DNA from: Ophiura sarsii
Taxonomy: Eukaryota > Echinodermata > Ophiuroidea > Amphilepidida > Ophiuridae
Direction of reading: 5' to 3'
DNA: 64,000 nucleotides
Assembly (NCBI GenBank): GCA_035610835.1
Contig: CM069441.1
Span: 106,947,606-107,011,605 of the forward strand
Shown in pieces: positions 14,301 through 29,300 of this stretch (within the stretch, counting starts at the first letter, position 1; each line of letters begins with the position of its first letter). The translations under genes were made by a program, and so were the position numbers. The notes under the pieces were generated by a model. The model worked only from the letters and a program-made list of their open reading frames with translations, did no database searches and was not told where the DNA came from.

Positions 14301-17300
14301 GCTCGGCCTCTCCCAGCTTCGTTGCTACTGACAGTTGAGTTTCTTGTAATTGTCTGAAAGAAAAACACATCCACAGTTATATTTATATTGATTACAACAT
14401 CCCTTCAGTACATTTTATTTTAAAAACTCATATCATCAATGTGTTTTAAGTACAACACTAGATGACGCCAAATTAATGTTTATTTGAAACTTAACTACAT
14501 TAGATATATCTGTAATAAAACAAACTCAAATGAAAACACAATTAGTCAATTGTGTATGTGTAATAACTTGTCTATAAAAACACTAAATCAACTCCTAATA
14601 TTTGCAATAAATTACAACCAAATTTAAAAACAAAAATCACATTTCCTGCAATATCACGCTATCAATATTGGCTTCTGTTATTATTGATAAATAGGCAATA
14701 ACTCTTCCTATAACACATCGCAAATTGGAAGGAACTGATTAACTTTACAGTTTTAATCTATCTTCTGTAACTGGCATACTTTCAATATTGTCTTGCTTTA
14801 TTGATAAATTGACTTTAATTTCAAACAAATGACAGCATAATTTCAAATCAGATTGCACAACTGTCAATATTGTTTTGGTAATATTGGAATCATTCATTAT
14901 TAACAAATGATTACTGCATAAATGGGGCATTTTACGTGTGCAGATATTTTCATGAATTTAAGCGCAAATGATGGTTCCAGATTTGTTGATTTTGTGGTCA
15001 AACTCACCTTTTACACAAGATATCACATATCGCAAATATCCGTTTACGGGGAAAAAAACATTTATACAGCACAAGGCATTCAACTTATTTATTTTAAATT
15101 TTGAATGAAAACATTATCTTACACCTTGTTATGCTGGAGTGATTAAAAATGGTCCTGTTTTATTGTTAAATGAACAATAACAAATACCAACTTGATTTCA
15201 AATAACTATATATTATGCTATCATTCATAGTGTACGCTGTGCTGTAATTGATAGTTTTGTTTTAATCATCTCTCAGTGCAGTTGCAAATATGAGAATGTT
15301 AGAATAAAAGTGCAAAGAGCTCAAGCGAGCGATCAATTGAGGGAAATAAGACCTTCAAGAAACACTGGGCACTTTTTAACATTTCGAAAGTAATTGTAAG
15401 AAGGTATTTCTTTTTGTTTACGTTTTGCCTTTGGAAGGTATTCTTTTAGTTATACATGTATGTATATACATATTTCCTAGTAATCAATCCAATACCCGCT
15501 CTGGTGACTGGCTATTATGTGAAACAAAAGTAAACATTTAAAATTCTAGACAAAATGCATTTTGCATCATATATTTCAGGACAATCATTTTATTATGACA
15601 ATTGTTCATACTGTGCAGATAAAGGTGATATGTTAGGGGGGAAAGTATCACAACTTTTTATTACAAGAACTGTAACGGAGGGCATCACAACTCGTCTACT
15701 TTGATTTACCTTTCTTTTTCAGCAAAACTTCTCTGTAATTCCTTCTCTTTCTCCTTTGCCCTGGCCTGTGCCACTGCTTCCATTTTCTCCTCATATTCTT
15801 TAACTTTGTCCCGTAAATTTTTGATGGTTACCTCTGTGATTTTTTTTTTGACAAATGAAAATAAGACACATTGGTTGTTAGATTTCTAGATATTCCTGTT
15901 TAAATTCAAATTTATTCATTTCAAGGCTTGAGATCAGTTACATGTTCTTTTTTCCATTTCAAACAAGATCAAGAAAGTACTGTAAAAGTGGACATTTTTG
16001 GGCTACATTTATTTTCCTGCTTTTCGTGTTTGAATTAGGTACCACAAAATTATAACACACAAATATATTTCCTTTGCATATACGTCTTTGTGATGACGCT
16101 ACAAATAGCAAATTAACAAAACAATGCAGAACAGTTGAAATCTGCATTCGCGAAAAATTAATCACACGAAAATGACCACTTTTACAGTATTATTACACTA
16201 AAAATCAACCTAAACATAGCCCATTGATAATGTTGGATATTTCTTTTCATCGATCATTACCAGACACTTAACAAGCAATGGACTTGTTGTATACTTGGTG
16301 CTCATCAATTATAATCCTATTAGCCCAAAATAAAGTGTTAATCAATTAATAATCCAAGGGCGTTTTGAGTTATTTGGTATTTCACAACTTACCTTGGCAA
16401 ATACCATTATTACCGTACTGACGCGTGTATAGTCCCATACTCGATTTAAGTCCCACCCCCTAATTGAGCTCATATCTCAGACTAGGATGGGCACCCATCT
16501 TAAATCCCAGGGGTAAAAAGTAGTGTACAAGTCAGACTTGTTCACTACTTAAGGCTGGGCGCGAGTCCCGGGAAATCGAGTCCCGCCCGAAAATGTCGGG
16601 TCCCGGGAACAAGAATCACCTTCCCGAATCCCCCCCCCCCCCAAAAAAAAATGAAAATGAAAATAAAAAAATAAAAAATAAGCTTACTTAAAAAAACATG
16701 TGGTCGGCTAATTCATGATTATTTGATGCAAATGTATAGCAGAGATGTATTTGAAATACATTTATTTAGTCAAATCTGTGGATTTTTTGTACTCCTATGC
16801 TCGCAAAATGTGATTTTCACTTCACTATCGGCCGCGCGTCGCCATTTTGACAGATCGAGTTTGTTATTGTTATAGCGCCATCTATTGTCGAAATTGTGAC
16901 ATGATTTCTAATTTCTTAATGGAGACTTGCCGCGCGAGCTTACGAAAGTGTCATACACGGTGAAATATCACATTTTAGCGAGCACAGGAGTACCAAAAAT
17001 GAACTGATTTGACGAAACAAATCTATTTCAAATGAATCCCTGCTATATATTTGCATTAAATAATTACGATTTAGCTGACAAGGTGTTTTTTAAGTAAGCT
17101 TACTTTTTTAAGTAAACTTATTATTTATTATTAAAAATTTAAGTCCCACCCCCTAATTTACGTATATTTTGGGGTAAAAAAAGGGTGGGACTATACACGC
17201 GTAAGTACGGTAATAAGGGAATGATTTGCTTGCTACCAATTATATTAGTGTTAAATACCCCAATTAAGGTTACGATTTTTTTGTGCTGTTTTTAAAACTT

Positions 17301-20300
17301 TAAAATACCAAAAATACAGCATGGCGACCACAGCATGTCAATTTAATTTGGGTCTTTTTTCAACTCTTTGATGGAGATGCAGACATAGCTTTATTAAATT
17401 TAAACGTTAATAAGTCATTAAAATAAGGCCATTGGTACCTTGACAACACATCTTTATTTTTCATCAACAACAGAACTCAATAGAGCTGATAACCTCACTT
17501 GATATGCATCAATGTTTACTTGTAAATTGTACAACATTTGGCCCACTCAAACTCTTTGTCAAAAGTAAAGCATTATGAGACCACTTTTTTTTAGGGCGTC
17601 CTTTGTAGGGCGTCCATTTTCGCGACAGGGCATCCATGTGACGCGTGAACGCCCCTCTGGCTAATGCCTTGAGTTTATCTCCTGGGCCAACCTGGCGTGC
17701 CCAGGCAGACTATCATATGTGCAGGAAAATCTTAAGATTTTGCAAGCTACTTCCTTAGCTCTGTTAGATAGGGGCCACACAGGCAACCAGGGTGGTTTTC
17801 TCCCTAATTTGACACGTTTATCTCCCCTGATGCCGACAACCCTAACCACCGTTTTGAGTATCAAAGCCATGTGGTAATGCCTAGCCTAATATAAGGAATT
17901 TTGACAACCGTTCAATCTCACCTTGATTTTTTACTTCTGCAAATTCTTGGTTATATTCGTCTAATGTTTCTCTCAACTTTTGATTCTCGATCTCCAGATC
18001 GGTTGCCTTCTGCGCCCGCTTTTGCATGTTGAGTCCATGCTCCAAAACGGGTACAGGATCTGAAAAACAAATTTGGGTAAGAAAATTTGATGACTAAAAT
18101 CTAATCAAAGAATTTGATTCAAGAACATCCTACATGGATATAGTTTTAAGAGTTTAACGGGTTTGCTGTCGGACGAGTTAAACCTGTCAAGCCTTCGTCA
18201 GGATTAGCTCTGACTTCTTCAGGAACAAATATTGTGCAGGACCAAAAGAAGTAAGAGCTTATCCGGATGAAAGCTTGACAGTTTTTACTTGTCCGACGGT
18301 GAACCCGATACATTTTTAACCTATATCATGAATGCCCGTTGTAAAAGCCTATCTCACAATCGTACATGGAGCCTGAAAATATTTCTCTGAGATGGTAATT
18401 CTTTTGTCAAATGTATTACTATCTATGAACTAAAAATATAAATTTGAATTAAACACTCAGATTGCAGAATTACAGTGTCTATAATTGTTGACCAGTTATT
18501 TTAATTTATTAATTCATATCTAAATGACATCTGTACTGCTGGTTCAGAACAATTCCCCCCCCCCCCCCCCCCACACCACAATATTTCAGCTTAGGTACAC
18601 TCATTTTGCTTCTTTCTTCAGTTGCATTAACTACTTCATTGTAGCCTTTGATATCAATCAATCGGCAGATACAATCAACAACAAAACAATGCTTTTAACG
18701 CACATGCTATTAATAAACACAACAAACATTGTTCTATAGTTCAGTCAGTTCTAGAATGGCAAACCTGCTTACAGCAGCGAATTAATTTTGAGAGCGTGGG
18801 CGCGCAAAACGCTTATATGGTGCAACATGGCACAGTGTGAATCGTATGCATAACGCTTGCTTATGCCATTCTAGCGCAAAAACGCTTGGTTTACTTTTGA
18901 AAGCAGAGAGATAAGAACAGCATAGTTTTCACAAATTTGGAACTGATTCAACTATAGTGGCCCTTTGCCAAGTCTTTATGTATCTCGATAAATCCAAAGA
19001 GCAAAGTTATGGTCAGAATTTGTCAGATCATATTACAGGGACGGATGCTCCCAGACTGGTGAACAAATTTGGTTGAAAATGTTTACAAATGGTTAAAAAT
19101 TATGTTATTTCCTAGAATTACTAATTATAGGCCTACATAAATATGTTATGCCAACAAAACCTGTGCTTCCTTAAAAATAACACAACTTTTCATGAATTGA
19201 AGGTGGTCGACTTATTTTATTACATGTGTACATGATGCTTTTAATTCTACATCGAGGTGCATATCTTAATTATAGTCTTGCTCCAAATTACGCCCTTGGA
19301 ATAGTACCTTAACTTTGGGTGTGGTATCACAATTGGGGATAATTCACTTATTTTTTGCTTAAACAGCGTAAAAAAAAGAAACATCTTTGGTCTATACTGT
19401 GCAGGGCAGCGATAACAGTTTTCTTCTGATATTAAATCCACAATTTTATGACAAAATGGATTGGATTAGGTCACGCTACTATGCAAAATTATTATAGAAA
19501 TAAAAAAAATAATCCTTTTTAACTTTAAAATCTGTCCCATCACATGGTAAATAACTCAATTTTACGTAACGTACCTGGCAGATCAATTAGCTTTTTATAG
19601 ATAGACAGAAATGCTGCCTCTGCTGCCTTGCTTCTCTTGGAGAGGGTATCCACCTCGCTCTGAAAGCTTTTTATAACTGGGGACACTACTTTACGCACAT
19701 CCTGAAATACAATAAGACGGTGGTCAAATAAGACTGTATGGTTACCTGAAACTCTATGTGGTCATGGTGGTTGAACATTATGTGAGTGGAACCATGGATT
19801 GATACTTGCACATAATTTCTCCGGTAAACTTTTATGATATCTTTGGAGCCCTATTGTTAGGGGTAGGCAAAAAAATAAGATTGCATTTTTTTCCTTCCCC
19901 TATATGGGTAGGCAATAAATGAGATTGTGTTTTTGTCTTACCTCTACCTATGGTTTTTACATAATTATTAATAATAATCTCTAAATACCACTTCAGGCTT
20001 TAGCTTATTAGAAAACATTTTGAATACTAATTTGAAATATTGTTTATCATCAAATTGTTATCTTCCACAGATTCTCTTTTTTACTTATCTATGTTTCAAT
20101 GTTTAATTATGGCAAACTTGCAATGGCAGGGAAGACTGAACATGTGGTATGAGAATTTCACAAGTTCTCAGTACATTTTTGATCAGGTATCTAAATTCAG
20201 GAAAATCAAAACATAAACAAAATCAAAATTTGATTTCTCAAACAACTGTCACTGCTCATAGTCATACTCCTACCTAGAGACTCCTTATACCAACTTATTC

Positions 20301-23300
20301 CAAACTTACATCTGGTGTATTTTTCTTGAAGTCCCTGCTCATTTCCACCAACTTCTTCCTTGAGGATTCCGCCTCATCTTGACGGTTGGCTAATTCTGTG
20401 GCTGTTGTGTCTAACTCCCTCTGTACAAAATGAGGAGAAAAGAGAAGATAGGGGCTACATTTTAGGATTGTTGTAACCCCGGGGGGGCACTGACATTTGA
20501 AAACGGTATAGGTATGTGCCGCGCTGAAGACCCCCTTTTTCACCCTCTGCTGCTAGTTCTTATGACCCCCCTCCCCTTTTGAGCCTGCATCAGTTCTTAA
20601 GACCCCATTTTTATTGAAAATTCAAAAATCGCGAAATTTTGCGTTCCAAAGCACCAATTTTGTGTTCCAAATCCCCAATTTGTCGAAAATTTTGCGTTCT
20701 TAAACCAAAATAAATCGAAAATTGAACTATAGGCCAGTTCTCAAGACCTATCTTTTGGAAAAAAATCAGTTCCTAAGACCCTATTTTTCGTCATAAAATC
20801 CACTCAGTTCAGTTCTTTAGCCCCCCTTTTTGAGACCCTGGGCGGCACACCCCTACCCAAAAAAAAAGTTGAGTGCCCCCCCCCCGGGTTGTAACATGTC
20901 ATCATCCAGTACTTATGATATCATCAAGTCCTGTTTCAACCTGTGTGGTATGATCTGATAAGGATGTAACATGTATCTACAATCTAAATAAAATCCAAAT
21001 AAAATATCTTCAAAGCTTATAAATATAAACCCAGTACGATTTGTTGACCAACTATTACAGTAGTTGCATTGAAGTTCTGTAGTAGTTGCATTTGAATTCA
21101 GTTTCACCATCGATCTGTTCAATACACCATTTGAATGAACCTGATCCATCTAAAATGTCAACTGGCAAATCACTCGTGATATATATATTTCAATATTAAT
21201 TAATTGATTACATTTCTGGAGGAAAAAAGAAGAAATGTGATCCATCATTTTACTGAAAGCTAATTAGAACTCTTGGTTGTCATACAATCAATAAAATCAA
21301 TCGTCATAATCAATCAGCATATTCCTTTGGATTGATTACCGTGAAGGGACATCATGTTCATGTATATTTATCGTAGGGTGCTATGCTGCGCTAAATCATA
21401 ATTCATTCAGAATGTTTGTGGTTTGCCATTTTCTTTTCATAGCTGATTTGTACGTGCTTTGTTCTTCAGTCATGATAAATAACATGAGGCATTTCAAAAT
21501 AGATATTGGATGGGGCAGTGGTAGGGGAGCTAGAATGTTGGTAAGAATTTAGTAGGCCTAACACTTTATAGCAAATATGTGTATGTGAACATGTACCAAA
21601 TTATGGTGAGAATCAATGGATTTATCCTCTTGAAAACTTAAGATTTGCTGAAAGATATTAAGATTCAGGCTAAATTTAATAAAGTCTTTTACCAAAAACA
21701 AGACTTTAGACAGTTTTCACCCCTCTTATTTTTGAACAAAATGACACATATGAAAATATTCTTACTGCAAATAATTATAACTGAGCTATAGCATCTAGAA
21801 ACATGCCATGCTTGGGCGCTATAAAAATAATGATGATCCTAAAATAATAGACATGTATGACAGCTGACGATGCATAGGTAGGTTCCCGATGGTCATCAAT
21901 CACTGAATCAACGATATCAATTAAAACTGAGTCATGTCCTGGGTTAATCAATACCTATGATGACATGGACATCAGGAATCAGAAATAATAATTGGGGATG
22001 GGGGCAAGGGGTGTAAATTATTTATTTAGTGAAAATAACTGTCTTTACTTTATGCATTATCGCCTGTTTAAAGCAGGTTGCTTATTGTTGTTTATTTTAT
22101 AATTCAACATCTTGCATCTTCATATTCATGTCAATTTGTGTGGGTTTTTTAAATCACATAAAAACTTTATAAAGTGAAGACAAAAATATGCCAGAAATAT
22201 TAATTGCATCACGTTTCATACACTGTTATTGTAACACCGTTAACAATTTTGGAAGATGTGCAGTCTTTTGTAGCAGAAGGCATCCAAATGTACCTAGAAC
22301 AATATGCCCCAAATAGTTGGGTAAAAAGTCAGATTTACAAAATGTATTCATAATTGATCTATTTTGATTCTGACAAATATGAATGTGGCCCGCATTCATT
22401 AGCATTTTTAATAATGGTCTGGGTATGCAGTACCACATAATTATTTTATTTTAAATTTCATTTCTAAACAATACATGCTCATTGCGGCATCGTAAACATT
22501 TCACAGCATTAAGTTTAATATCAACCTGGTGATCAATAAAAGCAATTGTATAAATAAATCTGATATAAAAATATAAGTGAACCAATTTACTCTAGCAATT
22601 TCCACAAAGCAGGCAACACAGAATATAATAACCTGTCATTTGCGTTCAATCTTGTCATGAAATATTGCCGTTAAATCAATATTGATTTTGCTGTATACTC
22701 TTGTTGGCAGTCATTCACTTATATTAGCAAATGCAATTTACAATTCATCAATATTACAAACCTTTCATTTTAAATCAAAATACATCACATTGCATTCAAT
22801 CACAAAACGTGAATTTGGGAAATGTAGCATGAAATTAAATTACGTCATTTATAACAGAACAATTGATGTATCACTTGGCAGAAGAATACAACTAACTCTG
22901 CAAGGTAAATCGTTGTTTATTCAACTTTTCTACCTTTTCTTCCAAGGTCAACATGTTCATCAAGAAGGCTTGGTTCAATTGATTTGAATTGATTTCTTTT
23001 TACATTTCGTTTCTTTGTTTTTATTTGTTTGATGTTGTTGTGGTTAGTTTGTGTTGGTTTGTTTCATTTGTTTGTTTTCAGGAGTAGGACTAGATTTTAA
23101 AGGGTCAAAATGTCATAATTTTTATAGATCAAAATGTCATAATTTTTATAGACCAAAATGTCATAATTTTTATAGACCAAAATGCAATAATTCCCACCAA
23201 AAGGTCATGAAGGTTAGACTAGGGCCATGTTCAAGTTCATTTAAGGTACCCTTGCTAAAAATTGTATTTTTTATATTAATCGCAATGCAATAGCGCACTC

Positions 23301-26300
23301 AATCATCCAACAGATTGAAATTACTTGAAATCCTAGTAAAATTCCAAAGTGAATTTTGTTGGTGAAAATTCTTTAGTGAAATTTGATACCAAAAATGGAT
23401 TCTCTGACTCATCTTTTTTTCTAAATATGTTTACTTTTATATTATACATCACATTAATAGTTCAATAGTTGCAGCGCTTGATCAATTTCACAATTTGGAG
23501 GTTAACCCCCCCCCCCCCCCCCCCCCCCCTTAAATACATATTACATTGTACTCATCTCGATTTATATAAAAACACTATAAGCAGGCCTGAAAAGAAAAAG
23601 AAAAAAATTCCCTCCAAATGGCCAAATTTCCTGGCAAGGAGCTTCCCAATTTGCCCATTTTTTCTAGGTCTGGTCATGGTGCCCTGGTCATAAGACTTTC
23701 ACAATTCTAACCATTAACTGCTAGTGCTACTAGCAAAACCATGGCTTAACAACATCATCTATCTAAGTAAATAGAGTACACGAGTGCATGTTTTTAATTC
23801 CCTAATTATGCATTCCGATTTAGTGGACAATTACAGACGACACAACAAGCATTAGTATGTTCAGGATTCACCAAACGTATCTCATGTAAATGTGATAATG
23901 CTTTCTGAGGAAGGGTTTGTCTGCAGGTATTATGTTAGTATCAAGATACAAGAGGTAGGCTGATATGAACATCGTTGCACATTCTATGATCAAATTATAA
24001 ACTAAAACATGATTTTTATTTAGATCAGATGTCGATGTACATCTCGGTTACAAACATACAGTTTTTGCGGCTTACATCAACTACATGTAAATGCAGATAA
24101 TTAAGCAAGTCTATCTCATCAAAAGTCTATTCTGAAGGGTCATTATCACAATAAAATAATGAATTATTCAGAACCTGGGAAAATATATCTATCAAGAGTC
24201 TCTGGGCATATCCATTTGTATACTGAAATAGCAGTGCATGTCTAAATAGTATAAACATAAGCAACTCAGATGATCTCATTCCTGTTGACATTACAAGTTA
24301 ATTTGATGCAATGCAGGGACATGTCTATTATTCCTGAAAATATACTGTGCTTTGTCCAAACTCCAAATCATTCCCTAAATGCTCCTGACCATGTTCTCTG
24401 TACAACCTTCCCCTCCCTAATGTACATGACAACATGGAAACATCTTATCACATGGTGCACCATGTTTTTAAAAATTGTTAGTTTCACCCCTTTTTTCCAC
24501 TCTTTTTCTCCTCACCAAGCCCCAAATTCAGCCTGAAAGGGAGCAAATAACGGAAGAATACAAACCAAGTGTCTCCTCTTCTCTGCAAAAGAATTAGTAA
24601 AAACAAAAACACAAAAACAAAAAATTCCCTTTATTTTCTTTTTTATACCTCATTCATTAATTATACAATGTGAACATTAAATGACGCAAACCAGTGGATT
24701 TTGATCAGTAAGTTGTGTTTCTTAATTTTAGAAGTGGTCGTGCATGATGAGGTTATTCTGCCTGACAGTTTCTCATAAAGACGGTCCTTCGAGCTGTCAC
24801 ATTGAGTCAGGTAAAGGGGTGACATTATATTAATATGAGGCGATGCTTTCTTCATAAATACATGCTCTAAACGGTCCGATGCTGATGATCACCCAGTACG
24901 GATATATCGGGTTATTGGTATGCGCTAATGATCAAAGCTCGAAAAATTCTAGATTTATTAGGTATTGTGTTGGACTGCTAGTGATACCATTGACCAATTA
25001 GAGTGATCTCTTTCGCAAATGTTGATTACTCTTTCAGTTTTGATAATAATTTGCCAGTTGGCGTTTATAAAATATCTTCAAAGAGACATTGTGGTGAAAA
25101 TCCACAATGGCACATGAGTGATTTGACCCCATTTTTCACAACATACATTGTAGGCTACATAACCCCCATGAATTATTTTTTGGTAATGGCAGAATGCAAG
25201 GAAAGGGACTACAGTGTACCTTGTTAAGACATTTGGAACGAGCACTCTTTGGGCAAGCTTATGGTTAAGAAAACTTCCAATCAAACATTAGAAAAGTCTA
25301 TTGGAGAACACTGTATAAATTAATATTTAAGCAAAATTAAAATGCCTAAAATATTTACTCTAACCTCAGCCATTACAAATATTTCGTTTGAAAAATCAAA
25401 ATCTATTGATCACCTCATTGCTTCATTATCATCATGATGGATCATGGCTAGAATGTTGTGAAAGTAAATGGCAACATAAAAAGAAAGGTGTATAGGGTAT
25501 TATACAAGGATCATCAACCTGTAAAATATTATAAACATCTCCTGGATAAGGCAACACCTGACGACTGACTCACCTGAATATAGCTCAATGATCTATGGGA
25601 TTTGAGCTTCGGCTTTTCGATTTGATTATGCAGGGATTTGATGCTACTGGGAATTAATGATTCACTTGAATGTTACGGTCACTGCCATTTAAAAAAAAGG
25701 TTATCAAGAGAAGACTTAAAATGTGACAAATCATCACATATATCACAAGGTCACAGTTGATCAATTTTTAGTCTTTAGGCAGAATGGAAGAAAAGGTATT
25801 TTTCAATGAGAGCAAAGTTCTATTGGACCATTTACTCTTCTTACACTCCCAAATAATTACAAAGACTCGGTTCCAACTTGCAGGCAGGATAAAATCATAA
25901 AATGAAGCCACATAACCATTAAACCATTATAACCTGAGCGCTGCCTCAGTATGCATGAATGAGGGTCAATGGTGAAAGTTATTAGCTTACCCACCAAGGC
26001 AATTGATTGATAGATAGATTGATAGATGCGATATTACTCAGTCTAAAAATATTCATAAATTGGCTGTTTATGAAACCTGAGTTCTGATATAATGACCGAG
26101 TGTGCGCTCCCAGGCTTTTATGAGGTTATTTGGACGTGTTACCAGATTGCATGATATCAATTTGGTGTGAGGATTTTAGACTGGATCATGGAATGTTTGG
26201 CAATAATAGGTTGGTTTTATAAGTTGCTCATAGATGGGAACATCCTACTGTAGCGTTCTGATGGAACCATGCTCAAATTAGTTCTGAAAATGCTATTAAT

Positions 26301-29300
26301 TCATACAAAGTAAAAAATTAAATATTGAAAATAAATCCCCTCTAAACACATAACTATCGGAGCCTTTGAACACCAAGAACTATCCCACCTGAGAACTGCC
26401 CCACCCTAAGGGAAACTAGCTCTCCTCGTACATTGTACATGTACATGTAGGGCCACTATTTCAAAACCAGCCTATCCAGGGAATTACCAAGATTGAATAG
26501 AAACACAGAGTCATGTCATCCTAACGGTGGCGGTTCTCGGGTTGATAGCAGATCTCAGGTTGGGAGCTGTTCCTAGGCTCAAATAGGGTGGTATGGTAGG
26601 ACTTTTTAAAGGAAAACCTATGTTAGGATTATTTAAAGGGAAACCCAAACTCTACAGGCATAGATATTTGATACTTATGGGTTTATTTTATTTTCATCCA
26701 TCTGTATAATAATACTTAGGTTCTCTAAATAGATGATCAAATATTGAAACAACATTTACAAAACTGTGGGTGGATTTGATTTATTCTTTTCCCTGCAGAT
26801 CCCTAGATATAGAGGAAAAACATCTTACATTTTTCTAATCCCCTGACTGAATAGTTTATAAAATGAAATGATCAACTATAAAACAATATTGCATTTCTGC
26901 ATTCTACACTTTCTTATGGGAGTGACTGATGATTGGTAACCGAAAGTTAATAGACACACAGCGCCTTACGACTTTCATTCTGGTACTTTTCTAAGTCAAT
27001 GAAATGGCAACACTGACAGGCCAGGGTAATTGATACGGCTGAGAAAATGAAGGGAAGTGTGCATGCATTGACAAATGGACATGCTTGCCTGAACACATCC
27101 TGAACTGCCATCCATCAATAATATTCAATTCGATTGAACCCCTGGTTTGGCCGGCTGGCTGCTGGCTCAGGAATATATTGAGAGAGATGGATTGAGCAAA
27201 CCAGTGTTGACACATTTGGCAGTGAAATGGCAAATTTTAGTTGGATTTGCTGAAATCATGTCTCAATGATTTTATTTATTAGTATTACACGATCACAACA
27301 ACTGATCTGCAGCCTTCATTGGAATATAAAAGTAATTCAACTGAACAGAATACTTAGCTCCCCATTTAGAATTCACACAAGATAGCTAAACAAAATGCAA
27401 AAAATAAATTCCCAGTTTAATGATAATGGCCCTGTTTGATTTTCCCATAAGTAGTAAGCGCCATCCTAATGAGTTTCAAAACACACAAACACGACAAAAT
27501 AATCCATCCCTTGCTCCCTAATCAATTTGCAATTCAGTTCCAGCCAAAATACACCACAGGATAAAAGCGAAATCGTACTAAAGTAAACAACCCTGCCTTG
27601 TGAAAATATTTTTGTATTGCACTCTCGCTTAAAAATAAAATCAGGATTATGACACACAGTAGATCCAGGGCTCTATTGCTAATCCAACTGGCAACACCGC
27701 TGTGAAAAGAGCCATAGAGAAATAAAGAGAGAACACATTCATGATATGTATCCCATATGCATAGGCTGCCGTATGTTAGAATTACAACATTCTGAATTAG
27801 GGCCATACAGATTAAACAGATATCATCTCAAAAATAACAGCTAACGATCAAGAGCAGCAATAGATGATAACCTTGTCTTGCACTCACACCTTGACATAGA
27901 ACTAACTACAGCACACACACACACACACAGAGGGCAGGCATTTGTCATATTGATTACACTCACGCCATCGCATCAATTACCGTTTGGTGAAAACCTTTCA
28001 ATATTCCCTTCACCATGCCTCATCTGCGGCTTGCTCACCGTTTGCCGATGGATAGTCACAATCTAAACGCTTTGAACTTGGAACTTAAAGATCTATTTTT
28101 CAATTTGTGGTCATGAATTATGAAAGCATATCTTTTTTTAATTGTAAAATTGTATCTACCGTATCTGTGGCTCCAATCAATACATACACCAAACATTGAT
28201 TGTGATCAATACATAGACCTGATATTGATTGTAATCAATATCATCAATACTGACCTGATATTGATCGTGATCAATACATACAACCGGTATTGATTACGAT
28301 CAATATGTATAGTTTTCGACAAATTATTGATAAATCAATGATTCAATGTGTTCATATGAGCATGATTCTGATCTGATCAATACCTAATAAAAATATTCTG
28401 ATCAAGAATTTTTGATAACACTTCTGGGCAATTCAGTAGTTGCGGACGTACATTTCAGAGACTTTGAGGGCTTACGATATCTTAACTATAACAGTTGCTT
28501 GACTTTTAACACCATGGTTTCAAGTATCTCTAATAGGAGTATAAACCCTGAAAACGTCTTTGTTGTACCATTTGGGCAATTCCATGTTACTCACGTTACG
28601 CTTTTTCACTACGTTACACTTTTGGAAGTGCCATATTTTTTAGAAGAACAAGCTTGACAGAATTATTTTTTCTGCAGTAGTTACACAAGACCCAACACTA
28701 ACTTTATATGCAATTAGAATTGCAATACAAGACATGACTTGCGAGTGAGAAGGAAAACACTTTTGTTACTCACGTTACATTTGATTGGCCATCATAAAAT
28801 GGCAACAAGCCTTCATTCACAAAGTGTCCTCATACAGGATATTTTTAGAAACAAGTTTAACATGGTTGATAAAGCTAACATTAAGATCTACAAATGCAAG
28901 GTGAAACTAATCTGATTAGACAAACACTTTTCAGAAAATTGACCAAAATAGCTGTTACTCACGTTACGTTACACGTTACTTGTTTTTGCAAATTCAAATT
29001 GAATTTATATAGCTCATGCAGATTAGCTCAAAATGTTATGAAATAGTCTTGACATGATGTATTTAATTTCCCAAAATGTTATTATGTCTCCAAACAGTCA
29101 ATTATGACCGCTACACAAGTTCACAGGACATTTTGCAAACTCTCTACCTGTTATATCTTGATGAAAATGGTATCAGTTTGCATTAAAACAGAAACAATTT
29201 GAGAGCTGTTTTCTTTTTTGAAACTTAACATTATGTTTAACAAGTGTTAGGTGAAAATAATTGCATATAATTGATGAATTACACCATAGTTATCAAGGTT

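Larger units (their letters stand above)
20896..28400. other. Proximal part of CUX intron 1, largely unique sequence
   Basis: About 7.5 kb with little recognisable mobile DNA compared with the rest of the intron. Holds the 24-bp tandem repeat (23101), a C24 run near 23507, a CA microsatellite (27911-27930), and cut-type site groups at 22673 and 28176-28381. No exon recognised. Low repeat density makes this a reasonable place for cis-regulatory DNA. Confidence 0.45.
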
